Positions 1 through 12,002 of a DNA stretch of 64,000 nucleotides are shown piece after piece (the stretch's first letter is position 1; each line of letters opens with the position of its first letter). This DNA is from CAWATZ01 sp963784995. Lineage in GTDB: Bacteria; Planctomycetota; Planctomycetia; Gemmatales; Gemmataceae. The notes under the pieces are model-generated. The model was not told where the DNA came from and did not search any database. It worked only from the letters and a program-made list of their open reading frames with translations. The DNA lies in NCBI GenBank assembly GCA_963784995.1, contig CAWATZ010000003.1, forward strand, positions 434,001 through 498,000, in the 5' to 3' direction. Made by a program: the position numbers and the translations under genes.

Positions 1-1258
1 GCTGTCGTGGCACACCCTGACTGGCTAGAGAGCGTGCCGTCCGGGCTATTTCCTGCCGGCTGTCAAGATGCTTGCGCTTGTGCTTGAGGTATTGCACCGC
101 CAGGGAGGCAAGAGCGCTCCGTTTGCAGTTGTATTCGTAACCGACCCGGCTCCACAAGTTCAGCAGACTTTCGCACTTCGGCGAGAGTACCAGGCGGAGC
201 CGCAATGACTCTTCCCCTTCCTTGTCCCGGTAATTGGGTTCGCAGAGCAGTGACTGAACAGCGACTCCGAACCCTTCAAGCCAGGCACCGACTTGCTCGA
301 GGAATTGCCGGCCACTATCGACAAAGGCTGTCCGCTTATTCATGCTCAGTGTCGGAGCCCCGAACACGGTATCGTGACCCGTGATCGTTGCGGGGGTTGT
401 CAGCTCCGAGCCAAACAGGGCGGCGAGAAACAGCCGCTTGTGCCAGAGCGGGGCCGTTTCCAGCCAGCGGGGAACGGAGTAGGCCTGGCGAGCCTTGTCC
501 CCAACAGGAGCCCCAAGACACGCGAGCAGCAAGGCAAACCCGGAACCGACCACCTTGACGTGGTTTTCCTCACTGGCGAAGGAATACTCACCGTAAAGCG
601 TTTGGATGGCATGGTTCCTCTCTCGACTATAAATCCGAGAGGGAGTCACTCCCACTTGCAGCAGGTCAGCGCGAAGCGTTTCCAGGTCTTCTGGCTTACC
701 GTAGAACGATACGACACCCTTGCCGTCGCCTCCCACAAAGTGGAGGTTGCCATCCCCAAAAACGAATCCCATGATCTTGCACAGGTAAGGCAAAGCAGGA
801 GAGCTGGAAGTCAGAGGCAGCAGTCGGCGCTGCTTCAGGAAATCCAGCATCTGGCTGAGGCCGTTGCCGGTCATGGACTTGTTCTGGGACTTCCACCGAG
901 CAATCAAGTCCTCTTCCGAGACCAGCACTCTCTCCGTGGGTTTCTCGTAGGGGACGCCCTGGAAGCCAATCTGAGCGATTCGATCTCCTGGCTTCAGCTG
1001 CCCCAGCGGAACCATGCCGTCGGGAGTCCAGAAGGGATGGTCCGCCGTGGCCTCAATCTCGTCGCCCGCCTTGGTCACGACCCGCAAGACAGGGGCCTTC
1101 GGCTTCTGCGCGAACCAAAGCCGAACGTCGGTGTTAGCTGTTTTTTCTTGATGCAAGTCAAAACAGGCCAGGCGGGACTGCTGCCAGTCAACGACCATCT
1201 CTGCAATCCGACGGGTGTAGCCGAGACTGCTGAGAATTAAAGAGTTACCGGATAGGCA
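1..1258 (-). mobile_element. Intein with LAGLIDADG-type homing endonuclease inside rtcB (partial)
   Basis: The insertion begins at Cys105 of the rtcB frame, right after GYDIN. That is where inteins enter RtcB in other organisms, just before the metal-ligand Cys. Splicing block A reads CLSGNSLI, with Cys as residue 1. Block B reads ADHPFWTPDG, with its His at residue 178. Two LAGLIDADG-like helices are visible, LCKIMGFVFGDG (about residues 264-275) and HKRLFLAALFGSEL (about 377-390), so an endonuclease domain is present. About 419 intein residues are in the window. The C-terminal splice junction (His-Asn followed by a nucleophile) must lie beyond base 1, so splicing competence cannot be confirmed. 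Confidence 0.85.
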
Positions 1259-1570
1259 ATTGATGTCATACCCAATTCCGCCAGGGCAAATGACGCCGCC
1301 CTCATCCGGATCTGTCGCACACACCCCGCCGATGCAGAACCCATATCCCCAGTGAATGTCCGGCATGGCCAGGCTGGCCTGCTGGATGCCGGGGAGGAAG
1401 GCGACGTTGGCCACCTGTTCGGGGGCCTGGTCCTTCTTCAGCTGGGCCATCAGCTTTTCGCTGCTGAAGATCAGTCCGTCCACGAGCATGCCCGGCTTGT
1501 AGCTTTTCGGAATCCGCCAGCAGCAGGCGTCCACTTGCTCCAGCGGGCCCGTGAAGGTTTCCTTCGCCAT
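1..1570 (-). CDS. rtcB: RNA-splicing ligase RtcB, intein-containing, 3' end outside window
   Basis: RtcB is the GTP- and Mn-dependent ligase that seals RNA 2',3'-cyclic phosphate ends to 5'-OH ends in RNA repair or tRNA splicing. The frame is open without a stop from the ATG at 1570 to the left edge (523 codons). Residues 1-104 are the N-terminal extein, with the family signature PDIHWGYGF followed by IGGV, and PGGIGYDIN directly before the position of the catalytic metal-binding Cys. From residue 105 the sequence is an intein, not ligase, so most of the ligase lies beyond base 1. An AGGAG sits 6 nt before the ATG. The archease gene ends 14 nt upstream on the same strand, the usual partner. 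Family call is firm; the C-terminal part cannot be judged. Confidence 0.9.
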   Translation of the reverse strand, partial: MAKETFTGPLEQVDACCWRIPKSYKPGMLVDGLIFSSEKLMAQLKKDQAPEQVANVAFLPGIQQASLAMPDIHWGYGFCIGGVCATDPDEGGVICPGGIGYDINCLSGNSLILSSLGYTRRIAEMVVDWQQSRLACFDLHQEKTANTDVRLWFAQKPKAPVLRVVTKAGDEIEATADHPFWTPDGMVPLGQLKPGDRIAQIGFQGVPYEKPTERVLVSEEDLIARWKSQNKSMTGNGLSQMLDFLKQRRLLPLTSSSPALPYLCKIMGFVFGDGNLHFVGGDGKGVVSFYGKPEDLETLRADLLQVGVTPSRIYSRERNHAIQTLYGEYSFASEENHVKVVGSGFALLLACLGAPVGDKARQAYSVPRWLETAPLWHKRLFLAALFGSELTTPATITGHDTVFGAPTLSMNKRTAFVDSGRQFLEQVGAWLEGFGVAVQSLLCEPNYRDKEGEESLRLRLVLSPKCESLLNLWSRVGYEYNCKRSALASLAVQYLKHKRKHLDSRQEIARTARSLASQGVPRQ

Positions 1571-1584
1571 GATCGGCTCCTGCG

Positions 1585-1995
1585 TCAGATGTCCACGATG
1601 ACCTCGGCCAGCCAACCGCCGGCCGTTGGTTCCACTTTCAGCTCGTGATAGGTGATCGCCTTGACCTCGTGGGCCAGCACGTGCCGGTCACGGTCCAGCA
1701 GCTCGCCCCAGGCCCGGCCGACCAGGCCGTCCGGACCCACCTCCACCTCGAATCGGCTGAACAGCAGGTGTTCGGCGTCAAAGTGGTACAGCAGGGCCCG
1801 CAGCCAGTCGAACAGCAGATAGTCGCGCTCGTCGCCGGTGAGGATGACCTCGATCCGCTGCTCGGGGCGGACGCTGGCCAGGTCGTCCACGATGATGGAG
1901 AACAGGGCCTGGGCGGCCTCGGCAAACAGCGTGTTCAGGTCGGCCGACTCGATGCGCAACCCCAGGTCGGCCGTGTGGTCGAAGGTCTCGAACAT
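1585..1995 (-). CDS. Archease, RtcB activator
   Basis: Archease (136 aa, typical family length) speeds RtcB guanylation and broadens its nucleotide use. The N-terminus MFETFDHTADLGLRI is the family hallmark (DHTAD-x-G), followed by the acidic SIIVDDL segment. The C-terminus VKAITYHELKVE carries the conserved strand that ends the fold. It lies immediately upstream of rtcB with a 14-nt gap, so the two are probably co-transcribed. The protein is small and soluble, with no signal peptide. Confidence 0.9.
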   Translation of the reverse strand: MFETFDHTADLGLRIESADLNTLFAEAAQALFSIIVDDLASVRPEQRIEVILTGDERDYLLFDWLRALLYHFDAEHLLFSRFEVEVGPDGLVGRAWGELLDRDRHVLAHEVKAITYHELKVEPTAGGWLAEVIVDI

Positions 1996-2093
1996 ACGCT
2001 TGATGCTAGCACAGCCGACGACGACGCGATAGGGTCAGGACACGGAATCGGTCCGTGCGGTTCACGCGGGTCCAGAGGCGCGGAGGGAGCCGG

Positions 2094-3554
2094 TCACTCG
2101 TCGCCGCCGCCGAGCCGTTCCTTGAACAGCTCCGTCTTGAGGACAAGGCTGCCGGTGGTCACCACCCAATCCTTGGGGGAAAGGCCGCTGACAATCTCGG
2201 TGTACTTGTCGTCCTTGATGCCGGTCTGCACCTCGCGCGGCTCGAAGGTCTGACTGTCCTTGACGACAAAGACCAGCTGATGGGAGCCCTCATTCTGGAT
2301 GGCGGTGGAGGGGACGACCATGGCGTTGGGATGTGAGTAGAGGGTGATCAGGCCGGTGCCGAACGTGTGCGGTCGAAGGCGGCGGTGCGGATTGGGGACC
2401 ACGGCCCGGACCCGGACGGTGCACGTCTTCTCGTCCACTTCCGGGCTGATCCAATCAACGCGGCCGGTGGTCGGGCCGCTGTCCACGGGCGGTGCCCCGA
2501 CGGCGACCGCCAACCGCCCGCCGTTCGCCACGGCCAGCTTGGAATCCGACGGAGCGGGATTTTCGGGCTTCTCTTCCTGAGCGTCGTCGGGGAGGAACAC
2601 TACCTCTTGATCCTTCCGCACTCGATTCGCCTCCTCCCGGCGCACGTCCAGCATCACCCATACGTGGCTGACGTCGGCCAGGGTGAACAGCGGCGTCCCG
2701 GGAGTGGCCAACTGCCCTTTCACGATGTTCCGGTTGACGATCTCGCCGGCGAACGGGGCCTTGATCGGCAACAGATTGCTCGTCAGCTTCTCCAGTTCGC
2801 TCCTCGGGATCAGGCTGGCCGGCAGTCCCAGTTCGCGCATCTTCAGGTCTCTCTGGTCGTCGTTCAGGCTGGCAAACTCTTCCACCTTCACAGGCAGACC
2901 GAAGTTGACCAGTGTTCGCTGATCGGCCAGCAACTTGATCCGTGCTTCGCGGAGGAGGATCTCGGCATCACGCCGCGTCCGGTCCGGGACGGCTTCGGAA
3001 ATCTTTAGCTGCTCCAGGTCGGTCTGCGCTTTGCTGGCGCGGGCCAGGGACTGCAAAAACTCGGCCTTGGCCTTGCCCACGTCAGGGCACTCCACGAGCG
3101 CCAGCACGTCGCCCTCGGCCACCTGGTCGCCCAGTTCCTTCAGGACGCGCCAGGCGATCCCCTGAACGCGCGTGGGCAGAAGGACGTAGCGGGTCTGGTC
3201 GTAGTCCAGGACCCCGAACGCCCGCACCTGCTGGGTCATGGTGCGCAGCTGGACCTGCCGCTGTTCCAGGCCGGCCCGGCGCACCGTTCCCGGGTCGGAC
3301 AGGTGGATCGTTTTCAGCTCCGGCGGTTCCGATTTCTCTTTGCCAGCCGAATCCTTCTCGACCGGAATGCCTGGATCCTCGCTCGGGTTGTCGTCGTCTG
3401 TTTTCCCGCCCTCGGGCCGGGAACTGGAAAAGGACGGCATCTTCCAGTCGTAGCGGTGCCCCAGATAAGCCAGACCGGCCAACCCGGCCAGGGTCAGCAC
3501 CATCGACAGACGCGCCAGGATTCGGGCCAGCAGCGGCCGCAGCCAGTTCGTCAC
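2094..3554 (-). CDS. RND/CusB-type efflux periplasmic adaptor subunit
   Basis: This 486-aa membrane-fusion protein would link an inner-membrane RND pump to an outer-membrane channel. Residues about 12-32 form one N-terminal membrane segment. A linker rich in Asp, Glu and Lys follows. Then comes the split lipoyl/barrel-sandwich domain (VQGIAWRVLKELGDQVAEGD, and later IKAPFAGEIVNRNIVKGQ), separated by a long helical hairpin rich in Lys, Arg and Glu. A beta-barrel and a membrane-proximal domain end in the C-terminal VVTTGSLVLKTELF motif. No pump or outer-membrane gene is next to it, which is unusual. The substrate (metal or drug) cannot be read from the sequence. Confidence 0.85.
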   Translation of the reverse strand: MTNWLRPLLARILARLSMVLTLAGLAGLAYLGHRYDWKMPSFSSSRPEGGKTDDDNPSEDPGIPVEKDSAGKEKSEPPELKTIHLSDPGTVRRAGLEQRQVQLRTMTQQVRAFGVLDYDQTRYVLLPTRVQGIAWRVLKELGDQVAEGDVLALVECPDVGKAKAEFLQSLARASKAQTDLEQLKISEAVPDRTRRDAEILLREARIKLLADQRTLVNFGLPVKVEEFASLNDDQRDLKMRELGLPASLIPRSELEKLTSNLLPIKAPFAGEIVNRNIVKGQLATPGTPLFTLADVSHVWVMLDVRREEANRVRKDQEVVFLPDDAQEEKPENPAPSDSKLAVANGGRLAVAVGAPPVDSGPTTGRVDWISPEVDEKTCTVRVRAVVPNPHRRLRPHTFGTGLITLYSHPNAMVVPSTAIQNEGSHQLVFVVKDSQTFEPREVQTGIKDDKYTEIVSGLSPKDWVVTTGSLVLKTELFKERLGGGDE

Positions 3555-3611
3555 GTGCCATCCCCCTCTCAGGGTGTGCTTGCCAGGATTGAAACGTGGA
3601 GCGTGTGTGTC

Positions 3612-3665
3612 GTGGGACGGATTGGCAATCCGTCCTCGGTTGGACGGATTGCCAATCCGTCCTGC
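3612..3665. repeat. Paired short palindromes
   Basis: Two 21-nt units, at 3615-3635 and 3642-3662, are exact reverse complements of each other. Each is itself nearly palindromic (GGACGGATTG, one central base, then CAATCCGTCC). They lie between the efflux adaptor start and the small hypothetical gene upstream of it, so they could form one long or two short hairpins in the leader. Confidence 0.8.
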
Positions 3666-3687
3666 GATGGTTCGAGATGCGGTCGGC

Positions 3688-4071
3688 TCAGATCAGCAGC
3701 GCGCGGTCTTCGAGATAGATCGGGACAGGAGGAGAGAGACAGCAAGTGGATGCGACCGTCCCGGACCAGGCTGGAGCGGGCGGCGTTAGCCCGTCGCACG
3801 AGCAAGGGCTGAAGTCAAGGAACGAGGTCGGCAGCGGCGGCAGCAGGGAAACCAGGGGCAGATGGAGGCCCATGCCGGTGGCCAGGTACGAGGCGGGACA
3901 GCCGGGGTCGTGGTCGTCTTCCTCTTCGGCGGAAGAGGGAGGCAGCTCACGGTCCGGCATCAGCAGGCCCAGGAGCAAGCGCGAGGCGGGCGAGTTGTAC
4001 TGGCAAAGACAGATCCCCGGCGGCAGCAGCAACCGTATCATCATCAGCAGCAGCAGGAATCGATGGAGCAT
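3688..4071 (-). CDS. Small hypothetical protein upstream of efflux adaptor
   Basis: This is a 127-aa protein of no recognised family. The N-terminus MLHRFLLLLMMIRLLLPPGI looks like a signal or membrane segment and is followed by several Cys residues. The middle holds an acidic patch, SSAEEEDDHDPGCP, that could bind metal. It lies in the same orientation 133 bp upstream of the efflux adaptor and may belong to a metal-response transcript; that link is inference from position only. It could also be a spurious frame, because it is Pro- and Leu-rich and has no obvious domain. Confidence 0.45.
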   Translation of the reverse strand: MLHRFLLLLMMIRLLLPPGICLCQYNSPASRLLLGLLMPDRELPPSSAEEEDDHDPGCPASYLATGMGLHLPLVSLLPPLPTSFLDFSPCSCDGLTPPAPAWSGTVASTCCLSPPVPIYLEDRALLI

Positions 4072-4201
4072 GGTGTTTCAATCCGCCCCCGGAAATCCCG
4101 GGGGAAACTCGCCGCGGTCCGCCTGTTTACATTATTGCTCAGGGGCTGGAAAGTCAACGGAATCGGTCGCGGTTTCCACACCTTCGCCACCCGGAGGCGC
4201 C

Positions 4202-5505
4202 ATGCGAGCGGTAGACGTGATACGCAAGAAACGGGACGGCCAGGCGTTGACCGTGGCCGAGATCCAGGCATTTGTCCAGGCAGCGACGCACAAGCGCTGG
4301 CCCGACTATCAGGTGTCAGCTCTGCTGATGGCGATCGTGCTGCGCGGCATGGACGAGCCGGAGACGGCAGCGCTGACGGCGGCGATGGTCGCATCCGGGG
4401 TGCGGCTGGACCTGTCGGACATTCCGGGCCGGAAGGCGGACAAGCACAGCACCGGCGGCGTGGGCGACAAGACGTCGCTGATCCTGGCCCCGCTGGCGGC
4501 GGCCTGTGGGGTGATCGTGCCCATGATGTCGGGGCGGGGCCTGGGCCATTCCGGGGGGACGCTGGACAAGCTGGAAGCGATTCCGGGCTTCCGGGTGAGC
4601 CTGTCGCTGGACGAATTGCGGAGGTCGCTGGAGCGCGTCGGCTGTGCCCTGATCAGCCAGACCGCGGAGATCGCGCCGGCGGACCGGGCTCTGTACGCCC
4701 TGCGCGACGTGACGGCCACCGTCGAATCGCTGCCGCTGATTGCCTCGTCGATCATGAGCAAGAAGATCGCCGAGGGGATCGAGGCGCTGGTCATGGACGT
4801 CAAGTGCGGCCAGGGAGCGTTCCTGAAGACCCGCGCCGAGGCCCAGCAGCTGGCCCGGATGATGGTGGCCATCGGCCGGGACCAGGGCGTTCGCGTCCGG
4901 GCCCTGCTGACACGGATGGACACGCCGCTGGGCCGGGCCGTGGGGAACAGCCTGGAGGTGATCGAGTCCCTGGAGGTCCTCAAGGGGCGAGGTCCAGCCG
5001 ACCTGACGGACCTGTCGGTCCTGCTGGCCGCCCACGTGGTCCAGCTGGCGGGGCTGGCCGGTTCCGTTGCCGAGTCCGAGCAACAGGTGAGCGATGCCCT
5101 GGTTTCGGGTCGGGGCCTGGAGAAGTTCCGGCAGATCGTCGCCAACCAGGGAGGCGACCCGGCCGCGATCGATGATTACGGTCGCTTGCCGACAGCGCCC
5201 AGCGCCGGACCATTGTCGCCGGACGGGCGGGGTTCGTGGTCGATCTCGACGCCCTGCGGATCGGTCAGGCCGCCATGCTGCTCGGTGCCGGGCGGGAGCG
5301 AGCCGAGGATGGGATTGATCCGGCGGTCGGGATCATGGTCCTGGTCAAGCCCGGCGAGCGCGTCCTGGCCGGGCAGCCGGTGCTGGAACTGCACTATCGC
5401 GACGAGCAAAAGCTGGACCAGGCCCTGGGCATGCTGGCCGAGGTCTGTCGCATTGGTGATGAGCCGATCGCCCTGGAGCCGCTCGTGCTGGAGATTATCG
5501 AGTAA
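4202..5505 (+). CDS. deoA: Pyrimidine-nucleoside (thymidine) phosphorylase, one frameshift
   Basis: The enzyme cleaves thymidine or uridine with phosphate to give the base and (deoxy)ribose 1-phosphate in nucleoside salvage. Residues 81-93 hold the family signature KHSTGGVGDKTSL, with the phosphate-binding Ser and Thr. Further conserved blocks are SGRGLGHSGGTLDKLE and MDVKCGQGAF. The frame breaks at the CCC run 5198-5200, where one missing C would restore QRRTIVAGRAGFVVDLDA. The C-terminal PYNP domain continues in the next frame to the stop at 5503-5505. With the base restored the protein is about 434 aa, the normal length. The ATG at 4202 is preceded by CGGAGG. An assembly indel is more likely than a pseudogene. 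Confidence 0.85.
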
Positions 5506-5671
5506 ACCCAAATTCCGAGCGCAAGCCGAGTCAGCGCAGTCTTTCTTCCCGTCCTGATTGGTGAGGGCAAAACTTCGGCGAACGGGCAAACGTCGTAGCC
5601 GCAGGCTTTAGCCTGCGCCGTCGCACCCATCTGGCGTGCGCCCATCCATCCCCTTTCCAGCGAGGTCACCC

Positions 5672-6797
5672 ATGACACGGATTCCGCGCCTCCCTGTTCC
5701 TGGTCACTTTGGCCATCTCGATTGGCGCTTTGGTGCCGGCTCCGCCTTCGCCCGCGGAGCCAGCCCCGATGGGTCCCGCGGCGGCGCTCGCTGGCGTGGC
5801 GGGGCCGGGCGGGGTCCCCGCGGGGGTCGTCTGCACCCCCGATCTGGTGTACCACAAGGTGGGAGCCACGCAACTCTGTCTGGACCTGGCCTGGCCGGCG
5901 CAGGGGGACGGGCCCTTTCCGGGAATCCTGATCTTCAACGGCGGCAGCTGGATGGACATGGGCGGCGATCGCAAGTTCTGCCGGGAACTGCTGGTCCGGC
6001 TGGCCCAGCGCGGCCACGTCGCCGTCGCGGTCACGCACCGCAGCGCCGCCGTGGCCGCGTTCCCCGCCCAGCTCCACGACGCCAAGGCGGCCGTCCGCTG
6101 GCTGCGCAGTCATGCCGCCAAGTACCGGATCGATCCGGAACGCATCGGCGCGGTGGGCTTCTCCTCGGGTGGCCACCTCGCCTGCCTGCTCGGCAGCACC
6201 ACGCCGGACCACGGCTTTGAGGGGCCTGACGCTGACCCCAAGGTCTCCAGTCGGGTGCAGGCGGTCGTCGGCTGCTACGCCGTCAGCGACCTGACCCAGC
6301 TGCGCCAGCAGGCCCAGGACGGCAAGCCGAACCGGTTCGTCGCCTCGATCACCGTCGGCGTCCTGAAGAACCTGCTCCCCGACGAGAAGGACGTCAACTG
6401 GGCCGTCAAGGGCAGCCCGATTACCTACGTCCACCAGAAGGCGGCGCCGACACTGCTGATCCACGGCACGAAGGACAGCGTCGTCCCCTTCGCGCAGTCC
6501 GAGCGCTATGCCCTCCGGCTGAAGGAGGTCAAGGCCCGTGTTGAGCTGGTGGCGATCGACGGGGCGGAACACGGCTTCGGCAGCGGCTACGGCGGCGACG
6601 CCGGCCGGCGCTGCGACGATGCCGTCGTGGAGTTCCTCGAACAGCGGTTCAGGAAATCGAGCGCCCACGTTTATAGCGTCTCAGAAAGAGAAAGACCGCC
6701 TCGGCCCCTGACCCAGGGCGATGCCCTGGGCTATCGTGTTGCGCCCCTTCGGGGCGGAAAACCAGGTCTTTCGCCCCGAAGGGGCGCAACACGATAG
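5672..6797 (+). CDS. Secreted alpha/beta hydrolase (esterase/lipase-like), N-terminal frameshift
   Basis: The body is an alpha/beta hydrolase of the carboxylesterase/BD-FAE type. It has an oxyanion loop NGGSW, nucleophile elbow GFSSGGH, acid region HGTKDSVVP and catalytic His in DGAEHGF. The ATG at 5672 reads MTRIP, then a one-base slip before 5688 leads into SLFLVTLAISIGALVPAPP, a clear signal peptide. In the unshifted frame a TGA at 5673 precedes it, so the start needs the correction or a TTG at 5709. The last 30 or so residues, from about 6690, are read from a dispersed repeat element and end at its stop. The native C-terminus was probably near EFLEQRFRK. Confidence 0.75.
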
Positions 6798-6858
6798 CCC
6801 AGGGCATCGCCCTGGGGACCAGCGACGATGGACGTTTGTTTTCTGAGCCGCAATAAAC
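6670..6858. repeat. MITE-like palindromic element, copy 1
   Basis: This 189-bp element has a long central inverted repeat (6711-6817: CCCAGGGCGATGCCCTGGG, GCGCCCCTTCGGGGC and their complements). Its right end CTGAGCCGCAATAAAC at 6843-6858 is matched by a degenerate complementary left end. It is nearly identical along its length to 45195-45380. A core-only relative lies at 40022-40125. It has no coding capacity. Its left part supplies the C-terminal codons of the hydrolase. Confidence 0.8.
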
Positions 6859-7154
6859 AGGAAAAATGCGGTCCAGCGTGAGTCATTTCACTTCGCTTCC
6901 CGTCCTTACCAGGAGAGGGCCGTGGGCCCTTGCGCCGGCTCGGATCGGCGCAGGGGCCTGCTCCCCTTGCTCTCCCTGGAAAGGGCCGCGCCGTGGACAA
7001 GCCGAACGTCCCCACCGCAAAACCGCCACCGTGCCAGCGCCACGCTTGCACGGCGGTCGGCTTTTCTTACAATGACACCAACTCCTCTTCGGAGCGATCG
7101 GCCCAGGAACGCGCTGGCGTTCGGGTTGCTCCTTTCCCGCGAGGGACCGGCATC
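6859..7154 (+). other. Leader region before ECF sigma gene
   Basis: No gene is supported here. Around 6921-6960 there is an imperfect inverted repeat (GGGCCCTTGCGCCG against CGGCGCAGGGGCC). The rest, up to the sigma-factor ATG, shows no recognisable promoter or riboswitch. Upstream codons in the sigma frame do not look like protein. Confidence 0.4.
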
Positions 7155-7742
7155 ATGACGGCACCTGTGGAATGGCTGGCCCAGCTCCGTCCGCTGCTGC
7201 GCGTCGAGGCCCGGATGCTGCGCCTGGACCCGCGGCTGCGACGGCGTTTCGACTACTCGGACCTGGTCCACGAAACCGTGCTTCGGGCCCAGCAGGCCCT
7301 GGGCGACTTCCACGGCACCAGTCCGGAAGAGATGCTCCGCTGGCTGCGGCAGATCCTGCTCAACCAGCTTCGCGACCTGGTGGAGCGCGAACACGCCCAG
7401 AAGCGTGACGTGGCCCGAGAGCAATCGCTCAACGCAGCCGCGGCCGACTCGTCGGCCCGGCTGGAGTCGATCCTGGCCGCGGCCTCCTCCGCCCCCGAAC
7501 AGAAACTGCAACGCCAGGAGTTCCTGCTCCGGCTGGCCAAGGCCCTTGACACCGCCCTGGAGCAACTGTCTGATGACCAGCGCGATGCCATCGTGCTGAA
7601 CAAGCTGCAAGGACTGCCGATCAAGGAAATCGCCCGGCGGCTGGAACGCACCGAGAAGGCGGTCCGGCTGCTGCTCTACCACGGCCTGTGTCATCTGCGG
7701 GACGTGCCCGAGCTGAAGGACCTGCTATCCGAACACTCCTGA
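7155..7742 (+). CDS. ECF-type RNA polymerase sigma factor, copy A of duplicated cassette
   Basis: This is a 195-aa sigma factor of the kind recalled as planctomycete-specific (TIGR02984-like). Region 2 contains MLRLDPRLRRRFDYSDLVHE and the AQQALGDF helix. Region 4 contains LSDDQRDAIVLNKLQGLPIK followed by the helix-turn-helix EIARRLERTEKAVRLLLYHG. It ends 8 nt before the kinase-WD40 gene, so the two are probably one transcript. Its paralogue lies at 16574-17158. It would direct a dedicated regulon, perhaps controlled by the adjacent kinase, as proposed for ECF/kinase pairs in Planctomycetes. Confidence 0.88.
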   Translation: MTAPVEWLAQLRPLLRVEARMLRLDPRLRRRFDYSDLVHETVLRAQQALGDFHGTSPEEMLRWLRQILLNQLRDLVEREHAQKRDVAREQSLNAAAADSSARLESILAAASSAPEQKLQRQEFLLRLAKALDTALEQLSDDQRDAIVLNKLQGLPIKEIARRLERTEKAVRLLLYHGLCHLRDVPELKDLLSEHS

Positions 7743-7750
7743 GGTGCCCC

Positions 7751-10942
<3,192 letters not shown>

Positions 10943-10989
10943 TTCTCGGTTACTGAGAACTCAGAACTGCTTTCACTGAGGAGATTGCC

Positions 10990-11971
10990 GTGCGTTCGCC
11001 TGCTGTTCTTCTCTTCTCGCTGAAACGACGTCAGGGCCTGGCACGTCGGTCCGGCCGGCGGGGCCTGACCCTGGTGGAACTCCTGGTGGCCATGGGAATC
11101 ATGGGCTCTCTGGTTGGCTTGCTGCTGCCCGCGGTGCAGAGCAGTCGGGAAGCCGCCAACCGGCTGGATTGTCAGAGCCGGCTCAGGCAGATCGGCCTGG
11201 CCCTGCACGCCAGCAATAATGCCCAGGATTTCATGCCGCCGGCCATTGGCTACTACCCGCAAAATGGGGACCAGGCCTCCGGCACCCTCTGGCTGCATCT
11301 GCTCCCCTACCTGGAGCAGAACCCTCTGTATCAGCAGGCCGCCGGACTGAACGGTCAGATCCTGCCCCCCTACGCCAACAACGTCGCGGCCATGTCCATC
11401 AAGTCCTACCGGTGTCCCTCCGACCCGAGCCTGGGCTCCAGCGTCCTGACGACGCCCCAGGGCGTCAGCTGGGGCGCTAGCAATTACGCGGCCAACGGCC
11501 AGGTGTTCTGCGTCGTCTATCCCTACGGCGGTCCGTGGGGCGGCTGGTACTACGATGCGCAGGGGTCGCCGTCTCTCTCGAACGGTTTCTTCAGCGACGG
11601 CACCTCGAACACCATTGTCGTTGGCGAGAAGTATGCCAGGTGCAACAACTTGGCCTTCACCGAGGGCGGTTCGGCCTGGGCCTACTGGTTGACCACCGAA
11701 GCCAACATCAAGCCCTACCACGCCGGTTTCAGCATTACCTGGACCACGTACGACATTGGCCCCGGCTCGCGCTTCCTGGTGCAGCCGAACCCCTGGACCG
11801 GGTCGCAATCCGACTGCGATCCGACGCTGGCCTCGACGCCGCACCCCGCCGGCATGTCGGTCCTGCTGGCCGACGGCAGCGTCCGGACCCTGGCGCCGAC
11901 CATGTCCGGGGATACCGTGGTGGGCCGCCTGCACGCCCAACGCCGGCGACAGCCTGGGCGCCGACTGGTGA
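10990..11971 (+). CDS. DUF1559 pilin-like protein, copy A, frameshift near 3' end
   Basis: This is a type II/IV pseudopilin-like protein with the planctomycete DUF1559 (SBP_bac_10) body. The N-terminus has the prepilin motif RRGLTLVELLVA and a hydrophobic helix ending LLLPAVQ. The C-terminus carries the family's DGSVRTLAP strand. Near 11914 one extra G shifts the frame; removing it gives DTWWAACTPNAGDSLGADW and a stop at 11969-11971, matching copy B. Without correction the frame reads on to 12006 over the next gene's start. The start is GTG at 10990 after GAGGAG, as in copy B. It is probably exported or part of a cell-surface filament. Confidence 0.85.
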
Positions 11972-12002
11972 ACGAGGCCCCGAGTCCACAAGGAGATAGC
12001 CC

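Noticed and set aside
293..1240. Plus-strand ORF of 315 aa
   Set aside because: It is antisense to the rtcB intein, whose minus-strand frame shows block A, block B and LAGLIDADG motifs.
3688..4201. Insertion sequence near the efflux genes
   Set aside because: No transposase-like protein or terminal repeats were found; only short palindromes are present.
5198..5200. Programmed frameshift in the phosphorylase gene
   Set aside because: There is no slippery heptamer or downstream structure, and one missing C restores the full-length family protein.
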